A stretch of DNA of 64,000 nucleotides from Methanobacterium sp. UBA353 (GTDB lineage: Archaea > Methanobacteriota > Methanobacteria > Methanobacteriales > Methanobacteriaceae): NCBI GenBank assembly GCA_002496805.1, contig DALO01000029.1:1-64000 (forward strand), read 5' to 3'. Numbering within the stretch: the stretch's first letter is position 1; each line of letters starts with the position of its first letter. Both the position numbers and the translations under genes were made by a program. The notes beneath the pieces are model-generated. The model did not search any database. It was given only the letters and a program-made list of their open reading frames with translations, and was not told the origin of the DNA. Below, piece by piece: positions 31,869-41,114 of the stretch.

Positions 31869-33380
31869 TTATTTAAAACTAAAAAGTGAAACCTGTTTTC
31901 CATTATCTTTCGATTCAGATTTTCCAGAATCACCCTTATTTTTCATTTCAGATTTTCCAGAGCCACCATTATCCTTGGATGATGATTTTGAAGAATGGTC
32001 TTTATTATTACCTTTTTCATTTCCGGATTTAGAATCTTCAGGAAAATCATTTTTGTCTACTTTTTTAGTAACTTTAGAAGATAGCTTGGTCTTCCTCGAA
32101 ACCTTAGTGGGACTAGAATTAGTTCTATTTACTTTAGTTTTGGATTTTGAAACTTTTTTAGTCTTCCTCTTTTTTATCTTTCGTTTTCTGAACTGTTTTA
32201 CCTCGGCATCATCTAATTCGAAGAAATCAGCCAGATCTCGGGCCAAATCTTCGGGTTCGAACATGATCTCAAAGTAGGGGAACTGTTCAATGGCCACTTT
32301 TCGGGAAGTGTGCATTTTTTCCCCCATCTTAGTAGCTACCCTATCTCTCAAGTCCCTTTTGCCCCGGTTCCGGGATAATTTACTGTAAAATGTGGAACTG
32401 GCATAACGGCTGAACTTCTTGTAGGTCTCATCCTTGGCTAGTGCCACTCCCACACCCATCAAATCATAGGTATACTTCCAGTATCCATAATGCCTGGTAT
32501 GGAAGGCCCTTCCCAGGTACATGTCAGCTTCTGCAACCATATCGTAGGCTTTTTCAATTTCTTCTGGCTTTTCATATTCCCGGGGGATGTTTTCAGTGAT
32601 TTGTTCCAATATAAATCCAGGTTCTGACTCCAGGCGTAAGGCATTTTTGATTCTTTTTGGATTTTTGCTTTTCAAAACAGTACGCACTGAGTCAAAAATG
32701 TTGTTAATATTGTCTTTCTCGGATATGATTTCCAAATCCTTGGAGGTAATAGAATTTTTACCCTGGGCAATCACTTGCAGATCATTGATTGCTGAGCGCA
32801 GATCACCATTAGATCTCTTGCCCAGTGTGCGAAGAACATGTTCTTCGAATTGGATCCCTTCCTTAACACAAATTCTTTTGAGTAAGGCCACAATGGAATT
32901 TGTATGCACTTTTCGGAGGGTTATAACTTGACATTTAGATTTCAAACTGGTAATCCGCTTACTGTATGGGTCGTTGGCCATCATTATCATGGGATGATGA
33001 CCTTTTTTTATGATATTGTTTATAGCACGGATCCCTCCACGATCTTCATTACCGTGAAGTCCATCTACTTCATCCAGGATTATGAGTTTCTTCCCTTTCC
33101 CGAAAAGGGATGTGGAGGCTGATGCTTCACCAATGGTATTGGTTATAATATCAAATGATCTTTTATCACTAGCATTCAGTTCAATATGGTCTGAGAAGAA
33201 AACTGCTATTAAATGGGCCAGTGTGGTTTTTCCAGTGCCTGGAGGACCTATAAGTAAAATACATTTTTTGGGTTCGCCATGTTCCCAGCTTTCCACCCAT
33301 TTTTCGATCTCTTCAATGGCCTTTTTATTTCCCAGAACATCATCCAACTTCTGGGGCCTGTATTTTTCGGTCCACAACAT
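31869..33380 (-). CDS. rfcL: replication factor C large subunit
   Basis: Clamp-loader subunit that, with RfcS, loads PCNA. AAA+ motifs: Walker A GPPGTGKTTL (residues 45-54) and Walker B ILDEVDG near 103. After about residue 400 comes a lysine/serine-rich basic tail with repeated SGKSE units. The very end, QVSLFSF, is a PCNA-interacting (PIP) motif. There is no intein. The ATG directly follows the rfcS stop (TAGATG), so the pair is translationally coupled. Confidence 0.96.
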   Translation of the reverse strand: MLWTEKYRPQKLDDVLGNKKAIEEIEKWVESWEHGEPKKCILLIGPPGTGKTTLAHLIAVFFSDHIELNASDKRSFDIITNTIGEASASTSLFGKGKKLIILDEVDGLHGNEDRGGIRAINNIIKKGHHPMIMMANDPYSKRITSLKSKCQVITLRKVHTNSIVALLKRICVKEGIQFEEHVLRTLGKRSNGDLRSAINDLQVIAQGKNSITSKDLEIISEKDNINNIFDSVRTVLKSKNPKRIKNALRLESEPGFILEQITENIPREYEKPEEIEKAYDMVAEADMYLGRAFHTRHYGYWKYTYDLMGVGVALAKDETYKKFSRYASSTFYSKLSRNRGKRDLRDRVATKMGEKMHTSRKVAIEQFPYFEIMFEPEDLARDLADFFELDDAEVKQFRKRKIKKRKTKKVSKSKTKVNRTNSSPTKVSRKTKLSSKVTKKVDKNDFPEDSKSGNEKGNNKDHSSKSSSKDNGGSGKSEMKNKGDSGKSESKDNGKQVSLFSFK

Positions 33381-34346
<966 letters not shown>

Positions 34347-34635
34347 ATGTTTTTCACCGTTTTCATTTTCTTAATTATTTGTATAAGATTTTTTTCATGG
34401 TTGTTGGTATGTTATTGTTATTTTAAAAAGTTTTGAAATTTAAATTATTCCTTGTTTAAACAATTTTTTTCCTATTAACATCACCTTATTTTATTAAATA
34501 GTTGACAAAAAACTACATAGACTCTGAATAAATCTTAAGTTGTTTGAAATTTTAAATAAAAATAAGTTTAAAATCTTTTTCTTCAAAAAAATCAGAGAAT
34601 GATCGGATCTGCGCTTTGTTGGAGTGTTTTGTTGA

Positions 34636-35901
34636 TTAATTGAACAATTGGGCAATTTCTGGATGTATTTTTTCTTTTATGTTTAGCACATCCATGGCAT
34701 TACCATAAGATTTCTTAATTTCCAAGAATTCAGCACGTACCATTCCCCTGAATGCCTCATAACCCATAACTCTCCCATAATTTTCAGTTATAACTTCAAT
34801 CATCCTACTGAAATCCTGGATAAATACTTTTTCTCTCTCCTGGGGTGGTATTTTGCCAGTGTTTTCTTTGATCTGGGCAAAGTCAATAGTGGCATTGCTT
34901 TTCAGTTCAACATTATGAAGCAGCCGTTGACATTTTTCAAAGGGTAGGAACTGTTTGGTAAGTCCTCTGGCTGGAGCAACTCCCATTATTTTGGCTGCAC
35001 CCAAGGCCATTGCCAGGAAAATAGCCTCATAAATGTCTAATATGAGTTCGGAACGTTTTTCAAGCTCATCAGGAACTTGAACATCTTTAGGTAGTGATGG
35101 GAATGATATTGGTGGTTTAACTGTGGGTATAGATGGTTTTGGTTCTTCAGTTTTTGTTTTGATGGGTTTTGGTTTTGTTTCTTCAATAACTGTTTCATCC
35201 ACTGGCAATTTTTCAAATTCTGGAGCTTCAAATTTAGTTTCAATTTCTTTAGCTGGAGCAACAGATTCTGCAGCAAGTTTTTTAGATTCTAAAACAGCCT
35301 CTTCTGAAATCTTAACAATTTCATCTTTGGCTTTCATTCCTTCAACAAGTGCTTTTTCTTCTGGAACTTCTTCAACCACTATTTCAGTTGCAGAGATATC
35401 AGCAACTTCTTCTGTGGATATCTCTTCTGTTGTTGTTTCTGGGATTTCTGGGGCTTTTTCTGTGGGTGTTTCTTTTGCTGTTGTTTCTGGAGTTTCTTCT
35501 GGGATTTCTGTCGGAATTTCCAATTCGAGGTCTTGAGTTACCTCGTTGATTAGTTGCAATGCTCGTTTGGCATTGACCATAACCAGGCCTACATTTGCAG
35601 AATCCAACATTAAAATAATTAAATGTGCATTTTTCAAACCCAAAAATAGTGCTTTACCTCCTGAAGACTCTACCAGCACTCTTTCCAATTCGCCTTGGCC
35701 TGATGAGCTTAAAAGACGGTGTGAAGAATTGGAAATCACTTGGGACATAGGGCCGAAGAGGTTGATATCCACATCTACTCTTAAGTTGTGATGTAAAATT
35801 CGACCATCGCGAGCCACAATTAGAATGCCTTCAACATCGGTAGTCTTATCCAAGTTTAATGTGGCTTTTTCCAGTTGTGTCTTCAGAGGGGTGTCTATCA
35901 T
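34636..35901 (-). CDS. Roadblock/LC7 protein with acidic linker and helical C-terminus
   Basis: A 421-aa protein in three parts. Residues 1-120 are a Roadblock/LC7 domain (VEGILIVARDGRILHHN ... LIILMLDSANVGLVMVNAKRAL), the fold of MglB-type GTPase regulators. Residues 125-275 are a low-complexity Glu/Pro/Thr/Lys linker. Residues 280-421 form a helical domain I do not recognise, with an alanine-rich segment AIFLAMALGAAKIMG. The linker suggests a tether between two binding domains. A single-domain Roadblock protein lies at 45936. GTGATC precedes the ATG. Confidence 0.75.
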   Translation of the reverse strand: MIDTPLKTQLEKATLNLDKTTDVEGILIVARDGRILHHNLRVDVDINLFGPMSQVISNSSHRLLSSSGQGELERVLVESSGGKALFLGLKNAHLIILMLDSANVGLVMVNAKRALQLINEVTQDLELEIPTEIPEETPETTAKETPTEKAPEIPETTTEEISTEEVADISATEIVVEEVPEEKALVEGMKAKDEIVKISEEAVLESKKLAAESVAPAKEIETKFEAPEFEKLPVDETVIEETKPKPIKTKTEEPKPSIPTVKPPISFPSLPKDVQVPDELEKRSELILDIYEAIFLAMALGAAKIMGVAPARGLTKQFLPFEKCQRLLHNVELKSNATIDFAQIKENTGKIPPQEREKVFIQDFSRMIEVITENYGRVMGYEAFRGMVRAEFLEIKKSYGNAMDVLNIKEKIHPEIAQLFN

Positions 35902-36154
35902 TTGATCACGATTATTGTAATGATATGTGGTAGATAAAATTGTTATAATAAAATCAATTTCTTATTAATATAAACATTTTTTTCACTAATATTTATTATG
36001 CTTATCGCCTTTTATTATATTGGAGATAACTGGTTATAATAATATTATATGTAATGTCATCCCAAAAAGAGGGTGCAAATATTCATTTTATAAAAATACA
36101 AGTAATAATTTTTTTTTATTAATATAAAAAACTGTTACTAAATTCAGGGGCCTA

Positions 36155-36203
36155 AAAAATATATAAATAAAAAAAAGGTTTATGAGGTTTTTTTTTAACC
36201 TCA
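36155..36203 (-). terminator. hairpin plus U-tract terminator of the hydrogenase operon
   Basis: TGAGGTT (36183-36189) and AACCTCA (36197-36203) are perfect 7-bp complementary arms around a 7-base loop. On the minus strand the stem begins at the TGA stop of the hydrogenase large-subunit gene. It is followed by a run of eight Ts and more T-rich sequence down to 36155. This looks like a bacterial-style intrinsic terminator. Confidence 0.6.
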
Positions 36204-37649
36204 AATTAAGTGTTTTTTGATTAATATGCCTTGGCTGTTGTAGATGTCTACTTCCAGTGGTGAACTTCCGTCTATGGCGTGAGTTGCACAGGATAGACAA
36301 GGGTCATAAGCTCGGATAATCATTTCTAGCTGGTTTTTCAATCCTTCAGAAACTTCTTCACCCTGGATCAATTTTTTAGCAGTTTCTCGCACACCAATGT
36401 CCATGGATAAGTTGTTTTGACTGGTTGAAACTATTAAATTGGCTCTGTTAATGTATCCGGCGGCATCAGTTTCATAGTCATGTATGAGTGTACCACGAGT
36501 AGCTTCGATCATTCCCACACCCCTTCTAGTTTCACTGGATTCTTTGGCTTCATCTTTGGTCATCAGTGGTTCGGATAGTGGTTGTCTGATATCGGTTCCA
36601 GTTATGCCGGGATCATTCAATAGTTCTATTGCCCTTTCAGACGAGTACATAAGTTCAATCAGGCGTGCATAGTGATATAACAATGGGTTCTGAGCGATTC
36701 CAAAGTTTTCTCTGAACTCGGCGAATAGTTCTGCTGCTCTAGGTGTTGGAATATTATCAATGACGTTGAGCCTGGCTAATGGTCCAACACGGTAGTTTCC
36801 TTCTGGGAATCCAATTTGTTTCAGGTATGGAAATTTCATGTAGGACCATGGTTGAACTTTTTCTTCAATGTAGTCCAAGTAGTCAACTGGTGAAAATTCA
36901 GTTACAGGGTTACCCTCAGAATCAACTACTTTCACATTTCCTTCGTAGTAACTTAGATTTCCATTATTAGTCAAAGCAACAAAATGACTTTCCACTGGCC
37001 CTAAAAGTTCTATTGCATCACTGTACTGGGTAAAAAGGGGTGCAGTTGATTCAATTCCTTTTTCAATCAGTTCCATAGCATTTTTAGCTTTGGATAGTAA
37101 TTCTGCTTGTTGATCTGTTGTTATTCCTCGAGATTGTCCTCCTGGAACTGCAGTTACTGGGCTGATGGGTTTACCGCCCACAATAGCAGTTATTTCTTGA
37201 CCTATTTTCCTGGTTTTGATGGCCATCATAGCCAGGTCAGGATTTTTTTTCAGGATTCCTACAACGTTTCTTAAAGCTGGGTCTGACTCAGGGCCCAAAA
37301 CCAAATCTGGTGCTGCAAGGAAGTAAAAGTGCAGGGAATGTGACATTATGAATTGTCCCAGAAGCAGTAATTCTCTTAACTTTTTCGCTGTTTCTGGTGG
37401 TTCCAATCCAAACACTTGGTCTGTTGCCTTAGCAGCTGTTATGTGATGAGAAGTTTGACATATACCACATATTCTTGGTGTTATTCGAGGTGCTTCTTCT
37501 ACAGCAGCACCTTCCAGGAATTTTTCAAATCCTCTGATTTCCATTACATGGAAATGAGCGTCAGACACATTTCCAGAATCGTCCACCTGTACAGTTATCT
37601 TTGCGTGGCCTTCGATTCGTGAAACCGGGGCTATTTCAATATTTTTCAT
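36201..37649 (-). CDS. [NiFe] hydrogenase large subunit (MvhA-like)
   Basis: A 482-aa catalytic subunit. The N-terminal nickel ligands are in RICGICQTSHH (Cys61, Cys64) and the C-terminal pair in DPCLSCATH (Cys451, Cys454). His457 should be the last residue of the mature protein, leaving a 25-residue tail to be removed by a maturation protease. RIEGHAKI and HSLHFYFLAAPD are shared with F420-nonreducing group 3 hydrogenases rather than FrhA. The MvhD subunit that would link it to heterodisulfide reductase is absent nearby. It is last in a four-gene operon. Confidence 0.88.
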   Translation of the reverse strand: MKNIEIAPVSRIEGHAKITVQVDDSGNVSDAHFHVMEIRGFEKFLEGAAVEEAPRITPRICGICQTSHHITAAKATDQVFGLEPPETAKKLRELLLLGQFIMSHSLHFYFLAAPDLVLGPESDPALRNVVGILKKNPDLAMMAIKTRKIGQEITAIVGGKPISPVTAVPGGQSRGITTDQQAELLSKAKNAMELIEKGIESTAPLFTQYSDAIELLGPVESHFVALTNNGNLSYYEGNVKVVDSEGNPVTEFSPVDYLDYIEEKVQPWSYMKFPYLKQIGFPEGNYRVGPLARLNVIDNIPTPRAAELFAEFRENFGIAQNPLLYHYARLIELMYSSERAIELLNDPGITGTDIRQPLSEPLMTKDEAKESSETRRGVGMIEATRGTLIHDYETDAAGYINRANLIVSTSQNNLSMDIGVRETAKKLIQGEEVSEGLKNQLEMIIRAYDPCLSCATHAIDGSSPLEVDIYNSQGILIKKHLI

Positions 37650-37657
37650 GTTATCAC

Positions 37658-38569
37658 CTATTTTTTCACCAATTGGGGAATCAGGGAAACCTGTTTCTCT
37701 TCCATGATGGTGCTTCCAATAACAAATCCGTAGATAATGTGCCCAATATCATATAGTTGTTTTTCAACTTCTTCTTCTGGCATTTTTGAAATATGTGCTA
37801 TTCTTTTGATAACTCCGTTGTAGATGTCATGGCTTGGTTCCCTCAAAACGTCTAGGGATGGACCTCCACATCCATGGCAAGGCACTCCAGCAGATGTGCA
37901 AAGACCACCACAACGGCCTAAAGTTACTGAACCTAGACAAACGTATCCTTGGCTTAGGAAACATTTACCTGGTTCTGGTTCACCTTCAATTCTGCGTTTA
38001 ATTTCATCGAATTCCACATGTTCCATCACATTTGTGCAGTCAGCACACACACTTTTTTTAGGAACATCAGGAGCTTCGTTGTTGATTAATGGGATTAATA
38101 TATCGTGGGTTAATTGTTCTTTTGGTGGGCATCCAGGAATGAATCCGTCGATTTTGATAAAATCGGCTGCAGGGTGTACAATGCTTAAAAGTTTAGGAAC
38201 TACTTCGTTTGGCAGTTCAGCTGGTTCAGTACTAGGGTTGTCAGTGAAACTACGGGAGTTTACTTCTTCAGGCGTGTATAAGTCAGCCATCCCAGTTATG
38301 CCTCCATAACAGGCACAAGTACCATATGCTATCAATATTTTTGATTTTTCCCTTAATTCTTCTAAACGTTCTTTATTTTCTTTGTTTCGAACAGATCCAG
38401 TTACAATGCCAATATCAATGTTGTCTGGTATTTCTTTGATATCCATGAGTATAGGGGCTGAAACAAGGTCTGCTTGATCTAGAAGTTTGATAATATCTTC
38501 GTGCAAGTCTAGTATAGATATTTCACAGCCTGAACAACTGGCCAGTGTTTCTATTGCTATGTTTACCAT
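37658..38569 (-). CDS. [NiFe] hydrogenase small subunit (MvhG-like)
   Basis: A 303-aa iron-sulfur subunit. CSGCE near residue 11 and YGTCACYGG near 92 bind the proximal cluster. PGCPPKE follows near 150, then a cysteine-rich C-terminal half (CADCTN, CVCLGS, GRCGGLC, VPCHGCGG) for further clusters. No signal peptide is present, so the enzyme is cytoplasmic. I chose ATG 38569, which overlaps the upstream TAA by one base (TAATG); a longer frame from 38584 begins inside the previous gene. Confidence 0.88.
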   Translation of the reverse strand: MVNIAIETLASCSGCEISILDLHEDIIKLLDQADLVSAPILMDIKEIPDNIDIGIVTGSVRNKENKERLEELREKSKILIAYGTCACYGGITGMADLYTPEEVNSRSFTDNPSTEPAELPNEVVPKLLSIVHPAADFIKIDGFIPGCPPKEQLTHDILIPLINNEAPDVPKKSVCADCTNVMEHVEFDEIKRRIEGEPEPGKCFLSQGYVCLGSVTLGRCGGLCTSAGVPCHGCGGPSLDVLREPSHDIYNGVIKRIAHISKMPEEEVEKQLYDIGHIIYGFVIGSTIMEEKQVSLIPQLVKK

Positions 38570-39126
38570 TATTTCGCACTCCACTTGATTGTTAAGGTTT
38601 TAAGACATGCGTTAGGTCCAACATGGTCTATGTCGACTTTTGCTTTGAGATCCATCACTTCTTCTACTGCTCCAACCATGTAACCGTATAGTAGGTAACA
38701 TAATGGTCCTTTTTGTGGTAAACCTGTTCTTCGGAGTGTTTGTCTTACGACACAGTCCATGAAAAGAAGTTTCACTGTTACTTCGTTATCTTTTTGTAAG
38801 ACATAACTATCTTGAGCGTCTGGTTTCCATTTTATAAAGTAAAATTCCTCTCCTAGGACTTCACTCAGTTCATAAAGGGCTTTTTCCAGATCTTCGGTTT
38901 TATCCATCATTTTTGCAGATTCATGTCCCATTCTTTTACCGGCTTGGTAGACAATTGCGTTGGCACCTCTTCCTGAAACTTGTTCCAGTGCACTGGACAT
39001 GGATCCCATAAATTTCATCAGCACATGTAGTGCATCTTCATAATCATCCAGATTTCCACCAGTTTCTTTGGGAATTAATTCTGGTTTAAATGTGCCTAAT
39101 GTGTCTGTTATCTCACTCATATCCAT
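38569..39126 (-). CDS. V4R-like (4-vinyl reductase/hydrocarbon-binding) domain protein
   Basis: A 185-aa soluble protein. The second half (SEVLGEEFYFIKW ... VVRQTLRRTGLPQKGPLCYLLYGYMVGAVEEVM ... GPNACLKTLTIKW) fits the V4R fold, a small-ligand or metal-binding domain. Cysteines at CVVRQ, LCYLL and ACLK could bind metal or a cluster. It sits between ferredoxin and the hydrogenase small subunit and is translationally coupled to the latter, so it is likely an accessory, sensor or assembly factor for this hydrogenase. GAGGGATAAAAA precedes the ATG. Confidence 0.65.
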   Translation of the reverse strand: MDMSEITDTLGTFKPELIPKETGGNLDDYEDALHVLMKFMGSMSSALEQVSGRGANAIVYQAGKRMGHESAKMMDKTEDLEKALYELSEVLGEEFYFIKWKPDAQDSYVLQKDNEVTVKLLFMDCVVRQTLRRTGLPQKGPLCYLLYGYMVGAVEEVMDLKAKVDIDHVGPNACLKTLTIKWSAK

Positions 39127-39136
39127 TTTTTATCCC

Positions 39137-39388
39137 TCAAATAATTCTTTTAAGTGCGTAATTTACTTTACGGTCGATATAGAGTCTTTTGGCCACATGA
39201 ATATCGCGGTGTTCCATGGCTTGGGCAGGACATATCTCGTGACAGGAAAGACAAGCCATACAGTCTACTTCATTTACCACTTTGGTTTTATTATTTGCTT
39301 CATCCATTTCATACACGTCGTTGGGACAATCTTCCACACAGGATGCACATCCCACGCATGCATCTTCATCTATTATGATTTCAACCAT
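39137..39388 (-). CDS. 2x[4Fe-4S] ferredoxin, hydrogenase operon
   Basis: An 83-aa ferredoxin with two cluster motifs, CVGCASCVEDCP and CMACLSCHEICP, and a 25-residue basic C-terminal extension. It is the first gene of the operon and the obvious electron carrier for the hydrogenase. It is much smaller than the polyferredoxin MvhB found in standard mvh operons. GAGGCGTTAAA precedes the ATG, and a TATA-like element lies near 39478-39490 on the minus strand. Confidence 0.9.
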   Translation of the reverse strand: MVEIIIDEDACVGCASCVEDCPNDVYEMDEANNKTKVVNEVDCMACLSCHEICPAQAMEHRDIHVAKRLYIDRKVNYALKRII

Positions 39389-39477
39389 TTTAACGCCTCT
39401 TTTTTTGGTTTTAGGATTGTTAAATTATTTTTCATTTGGTTTTTTAGATTCGAGTTTTTAAAAATTAAAGTATTCCT

Positions 39478-39589
39478 ATATATCTATAAGGTAACTTCTC
39501 ATTAATAAGTGTTATAACTACACATCGAAATGGTCATAAATATTCGTTATTACTATGAATATTTATCACTAATAAGTATTGTGTAACTA
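39478..39589 (-). promoter_or_regulatory. hydrogenase operon promoter with 10-bp palindrome and flanking repeats
   Basis: A minus-strand TATA-like element lies at about 39478-39490. Upstream are perfect 10-bp arms ATAAATATTC (39536-39545) and GAATATTTAT (39557-39566), 11 bases apart. The palindrome is flanked by TAATAAGT-type direct repeats at 39503-39520 and 39570-39589, which share TAATAAGT and TAACTA. The rest of the 389-base gap holds no ORF. Confidence 0.5.
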
Positions 39590-39777
39590 GAACAGTTTGA
39601 GATAAATTAAATACAAACTGGTAATAAAAACCATATTATAAATCGATTAAATTTTAAGATGTGTTATAGGGATTAAAACTTTTTTCAGCATAATGATTCC
39701 TTCAAATGTTTCACAAATTAATAATCTTTATCAGTAATTATTCAATAGTATTTGAGGATAAAAAAATCTAATTTAAT

Positions 39778-40377
39778 TTAAAAATCACTACTTGATACTA
39801 GTTTAAAGTGAGTTATCCAAGCAGCTTGCTTCCTACCAGGCGGATAACATGTAACTATTAACAAACGTGCCTTTCCTTCTTGTGAAAATCTTATAGGGTT
39901 TGTTTTGTAGTCCCAACGAATATCTTCGCCATTTGAAGTGACTTGGTATACAAATTTTTTCCTCTGGATAAAATCACTAATAATTGCTTCATCACCTGGT
40001 TTTAAAGACGATATATTTGTAAATAATCCAGAATATTTAGTCCTATGGCCAAGTATGCCACATTCACCAGGTTTTCCTGGCATAACACTTTCTGGATAGT
40101 GATAAACAGTGTCATAGGCATTTACAGTATCAGAACGGATAGTTGCAAAAATCCTCAGTTTAGGAATGTATAGTTGGGCGTTCATATAACCGCTAAAATC
40201 AGAGGGGTCAAGGGCGTTTACAGGGTTGCTCATCCTTTCCTTATAATCTTTAACAGTTTGTTGAGCTTTGGTCACATTTTTCATTTGTTGAAAACCTGCT
40301 ATTGCTATACTTGCCCCAAAAAGGACACACAAAAGCACAATCAGAACTGATACAATTTTATATTTTGATATTTTCAC
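39778..40377 (-). CDS. sortase
   Basis: A 199-aa membrane-anchored cysteine transpeptidase. One N-terminal membrane segment (residues 8-28) is followed by the sortase beta-barrel with catalytic His111 (LGHRTKYS), Cys177 (LIVTCYPP) and a likely Arg182. It would attach proteins to the pseudomurein or other surface partners; its substrates are not apparent here. The GTG start overlaps the mscS stop by four bases. Confidence 0.88.
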   Translation of the reverse strand: MKISKYKIVSVLIVLLCVLFGASIAIAGFQQMKNVTKAQQTVKDYKERMSNPVNALDPSDFSGYMNAQLYIPKLRIFATIRSDTVNAYDTVYHYPESVMPGKPGECGILGHRTKYSGLFTNISSLKPGDEAIISDFIQRKKFVYQVTSNGEDIRWDYKTNPIRFSQEGKARLLIVTCYPPGRKQAAWITHFKLVSSSDF

Positions 40378-41114
40378 TGTAATCTCTCCCCAACCAAAAA
40401 CTTCTTAACTTCCATCGCTAACTGGCTACGGTATGCTGCCACTTTCCATGGATCACTTACCCAAACATTTAAACTTGCCCTTATGCCTGTATCTCCCATC
40501 TCTTTAATAAGAATGTTTGGTTTTGGCTCTTTCAACACCCATTTACAGTTCGATGCAGCATTTACAAGTGAAGTTACTGTTTCATCTAGTTCCATCTCAT
40601 AGGGAATGTTAACATCCAATTCAACTCTTCGTGTTTCTTCTGAAGTGTAGTTCAGGTAGATATTCTTAGAGAAATTGGAGTTGGGTATGTTAATAATTTT
40701 ATTATCTGTGGTTTTTATGGTGGTTACTCTGAAACCAAGTTTCATTACTGTACCACTTTTCCCAGAAATTTCAATGATGTCTCCTATTTTAAAACTTTTA
40801 TCAATTAGTATAAACATTCCAGAAATGAAATTAGACAGGGTGTCTCGGGCTGCAAAACCAACTGCAATACCAACAATCCCTAAACTTACAATTATAGCAC
40901 TTATATCCCATCCAACTTCCTTTACAACAACAGTAATTGCCACGGCGATAACAGAATACTTTATAATTTCATCAAAAACTTGTATCAAGGTTGGTTCCAA
41001 ATTTAATTTTTTCCCAGTTTTTCGCACAATGAACATGGCCCATTTTACAATAATGAATGAAGAAATAAGGATTATAGCAATTTTAATTAAGGTAAAATAT
41101 AATGGATCAGTCAT
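40374..41114 (-). CDS. MscS-type mechanosensitive channel
   Basis: A 246-aa channel with three membrane segments (residues 4-23, 45-62 and 68-90). The pore helix region, SLGIVGIAVGFAARDTLSNFISG, and the following beta domain (IGDIIEISGKSGTVMKLGFRVTTI, NIPNSNF) are characteristic. It releases solutes on hypo-osmotic shock. AGGTGAAAAAAC precedes the ATG. It overlaps rnz upstream and sortase downstream, forming a tight three-gene operon of unrelated functions. Confidence 0.92.
   Translation of the reverse strand: MTDPLYFTLIKIAIILISSFIIVKWAMFIVRKTGKKLNLEPTLIQVFDEIIKYSVIAVAITVVVKEVGWDISAIIVSLGIVGIAVGFAARDTLSNFISGMFILIDKSFKIGDIIEISGKSGTVMKLGFRVTTIKTTDNKIINIPNSNFSKNIYLNYTSEETRRVELDVNIPYEMELDETVTSLVNAASNCKWVLKEPKPNILIKEMGDTGIRASLNVWVSDPWKVAAYRSQLAMEVKKFLVGERLQ

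Noticed and set aside
35123..35536. Plus-strand Ser/Val-rich frame opposite the Roadblock protein linker
   Set aside because: It is antisense to a biased Glu/Thr/Pro coding stretch and has no start signal.
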